From: an uncultured Campylobacter sp.
Lineage (GTDB): Bacteria > Campylobacterota > Campylobacteria > Campylobacterales > Campylobacteraceae
DNA length: 64,000 nucleotides
Direction of reading: 5' to 3'
Assembly (NCBI RefSeq): GCF_963518785.1
Contig: NZ_CAUQKJ010000002.1
Coordinates: 1 to 64,000, forward strand
This document shows positions 1-8,140 of this stretch, in pieces. Made by a program: the position numbers and the translations under genes. Numbering within the stretch: the first letter of the stretch is position 1; every line of letters starts with the position of its first letter. The notes below the pieces were generated by a model that made no database searches, was not told the origin of the DNA, and saw only the letters and a program-made list of their open reading frames with translations.

Positions 1-55
1 GTCGTTTAGAGTTATGGTGTTGCTATCCGCATTACCATTTGCTGCTTCGCCGCCG
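1..55. repeat. 55-bp exact in-frame direct repeat inside the adhesin gene (copy 1)
   Basis: Positions 1-55 are identical to 1690-1744. The offset of 1689 bp is 563 codons, so both copies are read in the same frame (peptide ending ...ADSNTITLND on the minus strand). Identity may extend left of the window. The partner copy is listed separately. Confidence 0.95.
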
Positions 56-3000
56 TAAGCGTTTCCGTTAATAACGGTATCGTTTGTAGTTACGGTATTA
101 TCGTGAACGTTTCCGTTTAAGGCATAACCTGCGCTTACGTTTCCGTTTACCACCGCACCTTTTGAGCTATCTTCAAAGCTTAGCTCGTTGTGGTGAACCT
201 CTTGAGTTCCGCTATCGCCGTAACCGGCATTTACGTTACCGAAATTTGTTCCGCCCTTAACTACCGTCTTATTGTTATAGATGGTATTTGGAGTTACGCT
301 ATCTTTGACATCAGCTCTACCGGAGCTTATATTCTTACCGTTTAGATCTCCTGCGCTTTGAGATACGTTTACGGTGTTATTTTTATTGCCGAATAGCTTA
401 TGAGCACCTACTTGGGCAGCATTGCTAGCTTGATTCTTGGTTAGCTCACCGCTATCGAAACCGTTATCTATCCAATCATCTGTAATGGTGCCCTTTCTAT
501 ATACGAGCTCTTTATCTGCGTTTTGTTTACGGAAGGTTTCACCGTCATATTGGTAGTGATCTTTATCGGTAATGGTATAGACCTGATCTTTTTGGGTGCT
601 TCTATCTTGGAAATTTATAGTACCGTTATCCTTGCTGATTAACTTATAGTCTTTGTTATCATCAAGGTTATTGGTATTTACGTTAACATTCGTCTGGCTA
701 AGATCGGTAATAGTACTTCCTGTAAGCTTAAGTGCAGGATCGTTTCCGTTGTAGTTGTTAGGGAGATTAAAATCGATCTTCTTAAAGCCTGCGATGTTTT
801 CTGCTTCTATACTTCCTGGAGTCATAGAGCCGTCATCTTTACCTATCTTTAAAGTATCGTCATCATCGCCGGTAATGGTTCCTATATTATTTCCCTCTAC
901 TAGAGTAACGGTTGCCTTTATAGGTTTAGCAGGATCGGTATTTACCGTATTTATTTTAAGTCCGTTAAAGTTCTTATTCTCGCCTGCTTTACCTACGTTG
1001 ATTATAGTACCTGCGGTAAGATCCGGATCATATTTTAAAACCTCTTCGCTATCGAAGTTTTTATCGGATGAGATATTACGTTTAGTATCTTTTACCCCTT
1101 GGATAAATATGGAGTGGTTATCCGTGCTCTTTAACATACCCTTTAAAGAGATCTCATAGGTAGAAGCATCGGTGATATTAAATACGTTTGTCTGCTGCTT
1201 GGCTTTCTCTTTGAAATTTGAGTAATCGCCTCCGTTTTTAATTAGATAATACTCCTTACCCTCCTCGATATTTAAAGAGCCGTAGCTATCGTTACTTGGA
1301 TCGTAATCTATTCCGTTTAGTTGGAACTTAGCGTTATTGATATCGGTATTGCCGGTAGCGGTTAAATTTAAAGCTGCGGCATCTGCGCTACCGTTAGCGT
1401 TTGAAATTCCATCGAAGTTTAATACGTTTAGATTTGCTATATCGCCTGCGGTTTTTTGAGTAGAGGCGTTATATACGTTTAGGCTATTGTTAGCTCCGCC
1501 TGTATTAGATAGACCATATATCGTTCCTCCTACGCTTCCGCTATGGAAATTTACGCTGTTGCCGCTACCGCTAGTGGCATCTGCAGCGTAGACGTTACCG
1601 TCAACTCTAGCGGTACCTTTTAAATTTACAGTGTTATTGGTTGCAGAGCCGCTAGCTTTTGCGCCTTTTACGTCACCGGTAACTTTGCCGTCGTTTAGAG
1701 TTATGGTGTTGCTATCCGCATTACCATTTGCTGCTTCGCCGCCGATTACGCTGCCCGCTACCTGCGCATTACCCTCTAGCGTCACGGTGTTTTCCGAAGT
1801 GCCGGTACGACCGTATCCGCCCCAAACGTCCTTTTTGGCTTCGCCGCCTTTTAATTTCACGGTATTTTTATTGGCAGCTTTTTGTGAGCTTAATCCGCCG
1901 TAGACTTCATCATTCGCGGTAGTATTCGTTAAATTTACGACATTTTCCTCTGCGTTATTGCTTATGCTATATCCGCCGTAAATTTCTTTCGTTACGGCGC
2001 TATCGCTTAAGTGTACTTCATTTAATTTAGCAGCTCCGCTTGAAGACTGACCGCCGATAACGGAATTTATTTTTGAGTTATTTTGCGCCGTTACGATATT
2101 TTTTGCGGCATCTCCGCTATTAGCTTGGCCGCCACTTACGATGCCGTCCACCTTAGCGCCGTCTAAGGTTATTTTATTATCGTGGGCACTACCGCCGCTC
2201 GTATTAACGCCGCCGCCGTTGACTTGATTTTTAGCGTGAGTACGGGTTAAATTTACGGTATTATTAAATGAATTTACGCCTCTTCCGCCAAAAATCGTAC
2301 CGCCTACTTCGCCGTCTTCTATATCTACGATATTTCTTGAAGCATCTTTGGCATTGGATACACCGCCGTAAATTTCACCGGTTACGACGTTATTTCCTCT
2401 AAGTTTGACGTGGTTATCTTCCGCTTTTCCGCCCGTGGCATTGCCGCCGTAAATATTCTCGCCGACTTTGGAGCTAGTCAAAAATACTCTACTGCCGGTT
2501 ACGGCGCCGTTAGAGCTTTTTCCGCCGATAACGCTCTTTTTAAAAGTCGTGCCGGTTGCGGTTATTTTATTTTCGGAAGCGCCGGTTTTGCCTTCGCCGC
2601 CGATTGCTTCCTTACCGATCGTTCCGCCTGTAGCGGTTACATAGGATTTCGTAACGTTTTTAGCATCGCTTCGTCCGCCGACGACTCTTCCATTTATCTT
2701 AGCGGTTCCGCTAATATCGACGTGGCTTTCGGTAACATCGCCTCCTGCGACATCGCTCCAACCGCCGTAAACGCCGTCGCTAGCTCCTACTTCGCCGCCG
2801 CTCATCGTTACGTAGCCGTTTTTTATGCTACCTTTCAAATTCCAGTTACCGTAAACGCCGCCGTCAACTTTACCGCCACTCATAATAACATGGTCGTTTT
2901 CGCTCGTATATCCGTCCGCTCTGGAGTAACCTCCATAAACATATGCACGCACATAGCCGCCGCTAATATTCGAGTAGTTATTTTTAGATGTCGTAACCAT

Positions 3001-3978
3001 ATACGAGCCTGCCATACCGCCGTCGCTTTCAATACTTCCGTTTCTGAGTATCACGCCGTTGCCTTCGGCAGTAGCTTTTCCCGCGGGATCATGTATACCG
3101 GCGTTGTTGCCATTTGCACCAAATACGCCGGCATTGCCTATCATCTTTGCATTCTCATTATCGAACGTAACGGTATTGTCTTTTAAAGTAGCGGCATTGC
3201 TGACCGAAGCGATTACGCCGTTAACGGTAGTATTGCCGTTGCCGAGCGTAACGGCGCCGGTTATAGTAACCTTATTACCTTCGGCATTGCCGTTTTCTAC
3301 CGCAGCACCCGCAATTCTACCAGCGATAGTAGGTGTTCCACTAATATTTACTTCGTTATTATTTGCTTGATTTGTACCGGTCGCTCTACCGCCCATTAGC
3401 GATGTGCTGTTAAAATTATTGAAATTCTTGTAGTATATCTTAGTAGCGCCGCTAACATTTACGATATTGTGTATGGCGTCTCCGCTATTGCTCGCTCTAC
3501 CGTACCATGTGCCGTTACCGCCGAGTACGACATAATGCACCTCTGCGTCATTCAAATTTACAGTATTGTTTTGTGCGCCTTTTCCTTCGCCACCCACAAG
3601 TATCGCCACCGTAGCGCCATTATTGACATTAAGTATATTATTATTTGCCGAGGTAACTTGCTCGTATAAAAAACCCTGTCCCAAATTGGTACCATCGCCG
3701 TTACCTCCACCATAGATCGTACGATTCCAAGTGCTTACGCCGCCCGAGGCAACGCCTCTTATTGTTACGATATTATTACCGTTTTGTCCGTGAGCATTTG
3801 CTTTACTTTCAAAGCCGCCCGAGTAATTTTCGCCGGATGATTTATATAATTGACTTGGAGTACCGTCGCTCTTAGTTACCGTTATGATTCCATTACCGGC
3901 TAAAGCTTGTGAAGGAGCAATGGCTAAGCACGCCGCTAAACTCAACCCGGAAATAATCGGTATCTTAATATCTTTCAT
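1..3978 (-). CDS. Giant autotransporter-type adhesin, N-terminal part (truncated by left window edge)
   Basis: The frame that starts with ATG at 3978 stays open for 1326 codons to position 1, where the window cuts it. A ribosome site (AAGGA) lies about 10 nt upstream. The N-terminus is a signal peptide (MKDIKIPIISGLSLAACLA, then a cleavage-like ALA-GNG near residue 27). The mature part is low in Lys/Arg and dominated by imperfect repeats with NTVTI/NxVxL strands and (V/A)YGG turns, as in large beta-helix passengers of Campylobacter and Fusobacterium autotransporters. Between about 1320 and 420 the repeats are interrupted by a roughly 300-residue non-repetitive segment (EEGKEYYLIKNGGDY and neighbours); YGG repeats then resume to the window edge. 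A C-terminal outer-membrane barrel is expected beyond position 1 but not visible. It probably acts as a surface adhesin; the ligand is unknown. No homopolymer tract long enough for obvious phase variation was seen. Confidence 0.85.
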   Translation of the reverse strand, partial: MKDIKIPIISGLSLAACLAIAPSQALAGNGIITVTKSDGTPSQLYKSSGENYSGGFESKANAHGQNGNNIVTIRGVASGGVSTWNRTIYGGGNGDGTNLGQGFLYEQVTSANNNILNVNNGATVAILVGGEGKGAQNNTVNLNDAEVHYVVLGGNGTWYGRASNSGDAIHNIVNVSGATKIYYKNFNNFNSTSLMGGRATGTNQANNNEVNISGTPTIAGRIAGAAVENGNAEGNKVTITGAVTLGNGNTTVNGVIASVSNAATLKDNTVTFDNENAKMIGNAGVFGANGNNAGIHDPAGKATAEGNGVILRNGSIESDGGMAGSYMVTTSKNNYSNISGGYVRAYVYGGYSRADGYTSENDHVIMSGGKVDGGVYGNWNLKGSIKNGYVTMSGGEVGASDGVYGGWSDVAGGDVTESHVDISGTAKINGRVVGGRSDAKNVTKSYVTATGGTIGKEAIGGEGKTGASENKITATGTTFKKSVIGGKSSNGAVTGSRVFLTSSKVGENIYGGNATGGKAEDNHVKLRGNNVVTGEIYGGVSNAKDASRNIVDIEDGEVGGTIFGGRGVNSFNNTVNLTRTHAKNQVNGGGVNTSGGSAHDNKITLDGAKVDGIVSGGQANSGDAAKNIVTAQNNSKINSVIGGQSSSGAAKLNEVHLSDSAVTKEIYGGYSISNNAEENVVNLTNTTANDEVYGGLSSQKAANKNTVKLKGGEAKKDVWGGYGRTGTSENTVTLEGNAQVAGSVIGGEAANGNADSNTITLNDGKVTGDVKGAKASGSATNNTVNLKGTARVDGNVYAADATSGSGNSVNFHSGSVGGTIYGLSNTGGANNSLNVYNASTQKTAGDIANLNVLNFDGISNANGSADAAALNLTATGNTDINNAKFQLNGIDYDPSNDSYGSLNIEEGKEYYLIKNGGDYSNFKEKAKQQTNVFNITDASTYEISLKGMLKSTDNHSIFIQGVKDTKRNISSDKNFDSEEVLKYDPDLTAGTIINVGKAGENKNFNGLKINTVNTDPAKPIKATVTLVEGNNIGTITGDDDDTLKIGKDDGSMTPGSIEAENIAGFKKIDFNLPNNYNGNDPALKLTGSTITDLSQTNVNVNTNNLDDNKDYKLISKDNGTINFQDRSTQKDQVYTITDKDHYQYDGETFRKQNADKELVYRKGTITDDWIDNGFDSGELTKNQASNAAQVGAHKLFGNKNNTVNVSQSAGDLNGKNISSGRADVKDSVTPNTIYNNKTVVKGGTNFGNVNAGYGDSGTQEVHHNELSFEDSSKGAVVNGNVSAGYALNGNVHDNTVTTNDTVINGNAYGGEAANGNADSNTITLND
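1690..1744. repeat. 55-bp exact in-frame direct repeat inside the adhesin gene (copy 2)
   Basis: Identical to 1-55. Recombination between the copies would delete or duplicate 563 codons without a frameshift, changing passenger length. Confidence 0.95.
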
Positions 3979-4013
3979 AATCCATAATCCTTTGTAAAAA
4001 ATAAAAACTATCC

Positions 4014-4019
4014 ATTATA
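4014..4019 (-). promoter_or_regulatory. Sigma-70 -10 box for the adhesin gene
   Basis: The minus strand reads TGTATAAT, an extended -10 element with a perfect TATAAT, about 36 nt before the adhesin start. The upstream DNA is very A/T rich with no clear -35, which is usual for Campylobacter housekeeping promoters. Confidence 0.6.
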
Positions 4020-4811
4020 CAATAAAAATACCTATTTACAATAAATTTAATACAATTTCTAACGAAAGGTAGCTTAATGCGAAAAAATGGGTATTGTGAT
4101 GCAACGTTTTCGATAATAAAGTAAAATTTCAGCTTATTTTTGTTATCGAAGCTTAAACGAAAAATTACGATTACAAAATGATGAAATTTTAAAATTCCGA
4201 CTTTAAAATTTAGCCAGCGGAATTCCCAAGAAGTGACGTAGCTGGAAAAAGTGATAGAATAAAAAGGTGGTAGTTTCTGGTAGCAGAAATATGGTAGGGC
4301 ATAAATTTTATAAATTTGGATTTGTAGAATTTAAAGTGAAGTAATATATATGAGAGGAATTAAAATTTGAAGTAATTCTAGGCTAGAAGCACATGATTCT
4401 ACGGTATGTCGTTTAAAATTTTAAAGCAGTTCCAGGTGAGTCGAAAAAACGATAAAGTAGCGGCGCGGAGAGTTAAATTTTAAAAATTATAAGTGAAAAC
4501 AAAAGCAAAATTCTAAGAATTTCAAGTGAAAAATCTGGGCTTTTAGCGGTGTTTTGAAATAGCAGAGGGCTTTCCGAGGTGCTTGAAATAACAGAGAGCT
4601 TCCGGTAGCTTTAATGCCTGCCGGAAGCCCATTTTTATAGTTTATGTATCTTTTGTGCTCGAAAGCTCGAAATTCCGCTTGTCAAAAAGTCCAAAACCTC
4701 AAAAGATCTGCTGGCTTACTCGCAATGTTCCGCTAATGCTTTGTCCTGGGCTTGCCGCGGTTAAATTTTAACGCTTTCGCGTTTCTCGCCGCTAAAGCCT
4801 GGCGGAAGAAC
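4020..4811. other. Gene-free stretch between adhesin and htrA
   Basis: No ORF with coding character was seen in this A/T-rich region. It holds two imperfect copies of a unit of about 27 bp (near 4553-4580 and 4582-4608, both containing GAAATA.CAGAG.GCTT). The second copy forms the left arm of a hairpin at 4598-4628 (11-bp stem with one G-T pair, 9-nt loop) followed by ATTTTTAT. It could be a weak plus-strand terminator, but no plus-strand gene precedes it. Confidence 0.5.
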
Positions 4812-6233
4812 TTAGCGGATTACAAGACCTTGCGGAATTCCGCGTCTGATAACCCAGACTAGGGTCTTTTTGCCCTTGTAATCTTTGATGTATCGATCGA
4901 AGTCGTCTGAGCTTTTGACATCGTTTTGACCGACTTGGATGATCACGTCGCCTACCTCAAAGCCGTAATCATCGGCTTTTGAGCCATCTTTTACGCTTAA
5001 GACGAGGGCACCCGAGACATCGTCGTCGAGGTTATATTTGCGGCGCAAGCTATCATTTAACGTCCTTAGCTTTAGCCCCTCTATCGCGCTTTGTGAGTTT
5101 TCGCCGGCTGAGCCTAAGGTGGTGGAGTCGGATTTCATCGCGTCTAGCTTGATAGTCGTGCTCTTGCTTTTGCCGTCACGCTCAAATTCTACATCCACTG
5201 AGCTTCCCGGAGCCATTGAGCCGATTAAATTCTTTAATTCGTTGGCATTTTTTATAGATTTGCCGTTTATTTTAGTGATCAAATCGCCGCGCTTGATACC
5301 TGCTTTATCGGCAGGCATATCTTTTTCGACGCTTGAGATTAGCGCACCCTCTTTGCTTTCGTAAAGCTCTTTTTGATCTTTAGACATATCCGAGATCGTA
5401 ACGCCTATAAAGCCACGCTCGATCTTGCCGTTTGTGATGAGCTTTTCAGCGATCTCTTTTACCATATTTGAAGGGATCGCAAAGCCTACGCCGTTATTTC
5501 CGCCGCCGCGACTTAAAATGGCGGAATTTATCCCCAAAAGCGCGCCGCGACTATCTACTAGCGCGCCGCCTGAGTTGCCCGGATTGATCGAAGCGTCGGT
5601 TTGGATGAAATTTTCATATTGATTTAACCCGATATTGTTTTTATTTAGCGCCGAGATTATGCCTTGAGTTATGGTGCCGCCCACGCCGAAAGGATTTCCG
5701 ATAGCAAATACAATGTCGCCCTCCATAGCCTTGGACGAGTCGGCAAATTTAACCGCAGAGAGGTTTTTTTCGTCGATTTTAATGATTGCAAGGTCGGTTT
5801 TAGGGTCGGTGCCGATTACCTTGGCTTTATACTCTTTATCGCCTTCTAGTAGTGTAACTACGATTTCGTCGGCATTTTCTATTACGTGATTATTTGTGAC
5901 AATATAGCCGTCTTCGGAGATGATGACACCAGAGCCTAGCGAGCTTCCCTCGCGCTCCTGCTGCTGCGGAATGTCAAAGTCGAAAAATTGCTTAAAAAAC
6001 GGATCGTCAAACATCTGTGACATCGGGCTGTTGCCTGCTTTGATCTTGGTTTTAGTTGCGATATTGACGACGGATTTTTTTACGTCCGCAAGTGAGCTGT
6101 GATACGAAAGCACCACGTCTTGATTAAAGCCCGGATTTACGCGCTCATAATTGCTTGGAGCTTCTTTAATGTCGATACTGGCGCCAAAAAGCGTACCTGC
6201 TAAAGCTATCGATATGATGATCGATTTTTTCAT
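4812..6233 (-). CDS. htrA: Periplasmic serine protease/chaperone HtrA (DegP/DegQ family)
   Basis: A 473-residue exported protease that degrades or refolds misfolded periplasmic proteins. A signal peptide (MKKSIIISIALAGTLFGAS) precedes a trypsin-like domain with the triad His116 (TNNHVIEN), Asp147 (KTDLAI) and Ser221 (GNSGGA). Two PDZ domains follow, at about 270-360 and 385-473, so the length and layout are those of the DegP family. In C. jejuni, HtrA is also known to be secreted and to cleave host junction proteins; that is not testable here. It is divergent from cbpA-hspR, as in C. jejuni. The RBS before ATG 6233 is AAAGGA-like. The window shows no terminator with a clear U-run after the gene. 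Confidence 0.97.
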   Translation of the reverse strand: MKKSIIISIALAGTLFGASIDIKEAPSNYERVNPGFNQDVVLSYHSSLADVKKSVVNIATKTKIKAGNSPMSQMFDDPFFKQFFDFDIPQQQEREGSSLGSGVIISEDGYIVTNNHVIENADEIVVTLLEGDKEYKAKVIGTDPKTDLAIIKIDEKNLSAVKFADSSKAMEGDIVFAIGNPFGVGGTITQGIISALNKNNIGLNQYENFIQTDASINPGNSGGALVDSRGALLGINSAILSRGGGNNGVGFAIPSNMVKEIAEKLITNGKIERGFIGVTISDMSKDQKELYESKEGALISSVEKDMPADKAGIKRGDLITKINGKSIKNANELKNLIGSMAPGSSVDVEFERDGKSKSTTIKLDAMKSDSTTLGSAGENSQSAIEGLKLRTLNDSLRRKYNLDDDVSGALVLSVKDGSKADDYGFEVGDVIIQVGQNDVKSSDDFDRYIKDYKGKKTLVWVIRRGIPQGLVIR

Positions 6234-6335
6234 TTTTGCTTCCTTTGTGATAATGAAATTTTGGCGGAATTATAAATTTTGTCCGCTAATATATTCTTAA
6301 CGCAAAATTAAAATTTATAAATAGAATTTAGCAAA

Positions 6336-6356
6336 CTTGATTGACACTCACTAAAG
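6336..6356. promoter_or_regulatory. HAIR-like HspR operator upstream of cbpA-hspR
   Basis: The sequence is CTTGATT-N7-ACTAAAG. It differs from the HAIR consensus CTTGAGT-N7-ACTCAAG by one base per half-site and has exactly the consensus 7-nt spacing. It covers the -35 hexamer of the cbpA promoter, so HspR bound here would block RNA polymerase. HspR is encoded two genes downstream, which fits an autoregulated heat-shock operon. Confidence 0.75.
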
Positions 6357-6370
6357 TTTTATGATATAAT
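6341..6370 (+). promoter_or_regulatory. Sigma-70 promoter of the cbpA-hspR operon
   Basis: A perfect TTGACA (6341-6346) and a perfect TATAAT (6365-6370) are separated by 18 nt, with the start codon 32 nt after the -10 box. A full -35 is unusual for Campylobacter promoters. It suggests a strong promoter held down by a repressor. Confidence 0.8.
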
Positions 6371-6401
6371 CTACATAAATTTTAAGATTTTAAGGATTAA
6401 A

Positions 6402-7316
6402 ATGGCAAGCACAAGCAGTTTATACGAAACCTTAGGCGTGGATAAATCAGCAAGCGCCGAGGAGATTAAAAAAGCTTACCGCAGGCTGGCTCGCAAGTAT
6501 CACCCGGATATCAATAAAGAACCAGGAGCTGAGGATAAATTTAAAGAGATCAACGCCGCGTATGAAATTTTAAGCGACGAGAAAAAGCGCGCGCAGTATG
6601 ACCGCCACGGCGACGAGATGTTCGGCGGACAGAATTTCCACGATTTCGCGCAGGGCTCGGCAAACATGGGTGATCTAAACGACATCCTAAACAGCATTTT
6701 CGGCGGCTCTTTCGGCGCAAAAAGCGCAGGCTCGCGCGGTGGATTTAGCTTTAGCACATTCGGCGGTGGCGAGGGTTTTAGTGGCTTTAGCGGCAGTAGT
6801 TTCGGTGGCGGATTTGGCGGCGCGCAGAGCCTAGATACGCACAGCTCGATTGAAATTCCTTTTGAAACCGCGATACAAGGCGGCGAGATGAGCGTGCGCG
6901 TGGGCGGCGAGACGGTTAAATTTAAAGTACCCGCGGGCATCAATGCAGGCGAAAAGCTACGCATCAGGGGTAAAGGACAAAAATCAGGCGCTCAAAGCGG
7001 CGATCTAATTTTAGAGATAAAAATCGCGCCAAGCGCCGAGTATACGCGCGAAGGCGATGATCTTTTCAAAAAAATAGATATTCCTTTGAAAACGGCGATG
7101 TTTGGCGGAAAGGTAGAAATTTCGACGCCAAGTAAAAGCGCAACGATAAAGATCGCTAAAAACACCAAAAACGGGCAGAAATACCGCTTAAAAGGCTATG
7201 GCGTGCAAAACCGCAAGAGTAAAATTTTAGGCGATCTATACGCGGTGGTAAATGTCGTCTTGCCCGACGTCGATTCGCTGGGCGAGGACGTTAAAGACGT
7301 GCTGCAAAAGCTATAA
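6402..7316 (+). CDS. cbpA: DnaJ-family co-chaperone CbpA
   Basis: 304 residues. An N-terminal J domain (1-70) carries the HPD motif at 34-36, needed to stimulate DnaK ATPase. A Gly/Phe-rich linker follows (about 75-135: GGSFG, GGGFGG). Two beta-rich client-binding domains occupy 140-300. The Cys-rich zinc domain of canonical DnaJ is absent, which marks it as CbpA/DjlA-type rather than housekeeping DnaJ. The RBS is AAGGA, 7 nt before ATG. hspR starts 12 nt after the stop, so the two form one operon, controlled by the HAIR-like site upstream. Confidence 0.95.
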   Translation: MASTSSLYETLGVDKSASAEEIKKAYRRLARKYHPDINKEPGAEDKFKEINAAYEILSDEKKRAQYDRHGDEMFGGQNFHDFAQGSANMGDLNDILNSIFGGSFGAKSAGSRGGFSFSTFGGGEGFSGFSGSSFGGGFGGAQSLDTHSSIEIPFETAIQGGEMSVRVGGETVKFKVPAGINAGEKLRIRGKGQKSGAQSGDLILEIKIAPSAEYTREGDDLFKKIDIPLKTAMFGGKVEISTPSKSATIKIAKNTKNGQKYRLKGYGVQNRKSKILGDLYAVVNVVLPDVDSLGEDVKDVLQKL

Positions 7317-7328
7317 GGAGGCATCAAA

Positions 7329-7640
7329 ATGCATGATTACGATGAGCCGGTTTATCTCATATCGATAGTTTCGAAGGTCCTAGATATCCATCCGCAGACG
7401 CTGCGGCAATATGAGCGTGAAGGGCTCGTGAGTCCAGGTCGCACGGAGGGCAAGATGCGCCTGTACTCGGCGCATGATATGGACCGCATACGCATGATTT
7501 TAAACCTTACAAAGGAGCTTGGCGTCAATCTTGCGGGCGTGGACGTGATCTTTCACTTGCAAGAAAGGATCGCTGAGTATGAGCGCGAGATCGAGGAGCT
7601 GCGGGCTAGAATTTTAGAGCTTGGCGGAGAGACAGACTAA
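7329..7640 (+). CDS. hspR: Heat-shock transcriptional repressor HspR (MerR family)
   Basis: 103 residues with a MerR-type winged helix-turn-helix (about 10-75: HPQTLRQYEREGLVSPGRTE, then MRLYSAHDMDRI) and a C-terminal coiled coil (ERIAEYEREIEELRARILEL) for dimerisation. The SD AAGGAGG precedes ATG closely. HspR represses chaperone genes and in epsilonproteobacteria acts with DnaK or CbpA as co-factor, so its pairing with cbpA makes a feedback loop. The order cbpA-hspR and the next gene match C. jejuni. Confidence 0.96.
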   Translation: MHDYDEPVYLISIVSKVLDIHPQTLRQYEREGLVSPGRTEGKMRLYSAHDMDRIRMILNLTKELGVNLAGVDVIFHLQERIAEYEREIEELRARILELGGETD

Positions 7641-8140
7641 GGTCTGCGAAATAAAAATTTTAAAGCTCAGCAAAAAACAGATCCTGGCGCTATGAGCTGA
7701 AATTTTAATGCTATCAAAAAGCAAGATCGCCTCTTTAAGCGTAGATTCAAGCGATAAATTTTGATTTTCAGTGCGGATTTGTGGGCGCGTTAAATTTCGC
7801 GTCAAATTTAAAGTCGCGCCAAACAAACCTGGGTAAATTTTCTTGCGATTAAATTTAAAAGCCGTCTTATATAATTTAGCTTTAAAATTTAAAATTCCAA
7901 GCCGCGTTAGACTTTAAAATTTTGTCGCGAGCCTCTAAATTTAGCGATAAAGTGCGACATAATTTCTCTATTTTTAAGCGGGATTTTAGTAAAATCACAT
8001 TATAAAATTTACCCGTAAATTTATATGAAAATATAGAATTTCATCAATTATCGCCTCCGGTAAATGGTAGCGGATAATGTAAAATTTGACAATAAATTTA
8101 GCGCTAAATTTTATGCATAATCTTACAAAAAAGGGAGTTA
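7641..8140. other. Gene-free stretch between hspR and the antiporter gene
   Basis: A/T-rich, many AAATTT motifs, no convincing ORF. Just before the antiporter gene is a TTGACA (8086-8091), but the nearest -10-like hexamer (CATAAT, 8116-8121) is 24 nt away, too far for a normal promoter. An 18-bp perfect palindrome AAATTTAGCGCTAAATTT lies at 8094-8111 between them. Confidence 0.5.

Noticed and set aside
755..3669. Several plus-strand ORFs over the left 4 kb (755-1159, 1631-1903, 2410-3186, 3059-3370 and others)
   Set aside because: They are antisense to the adhesin, whose minus-strand frame is open for 1326 codons with a signal peptide and clear repeats. The plus-strand products have no ribosome sites and only mirror the repeat composition.
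4770..4783. AACGC-TTTC-GCGTT hairpin after htrA as terminator
   Set aside because: Only 5 bp of stem and, on the minus strand, followed by AAAATTT with no proper U-run; not listed as terminator.
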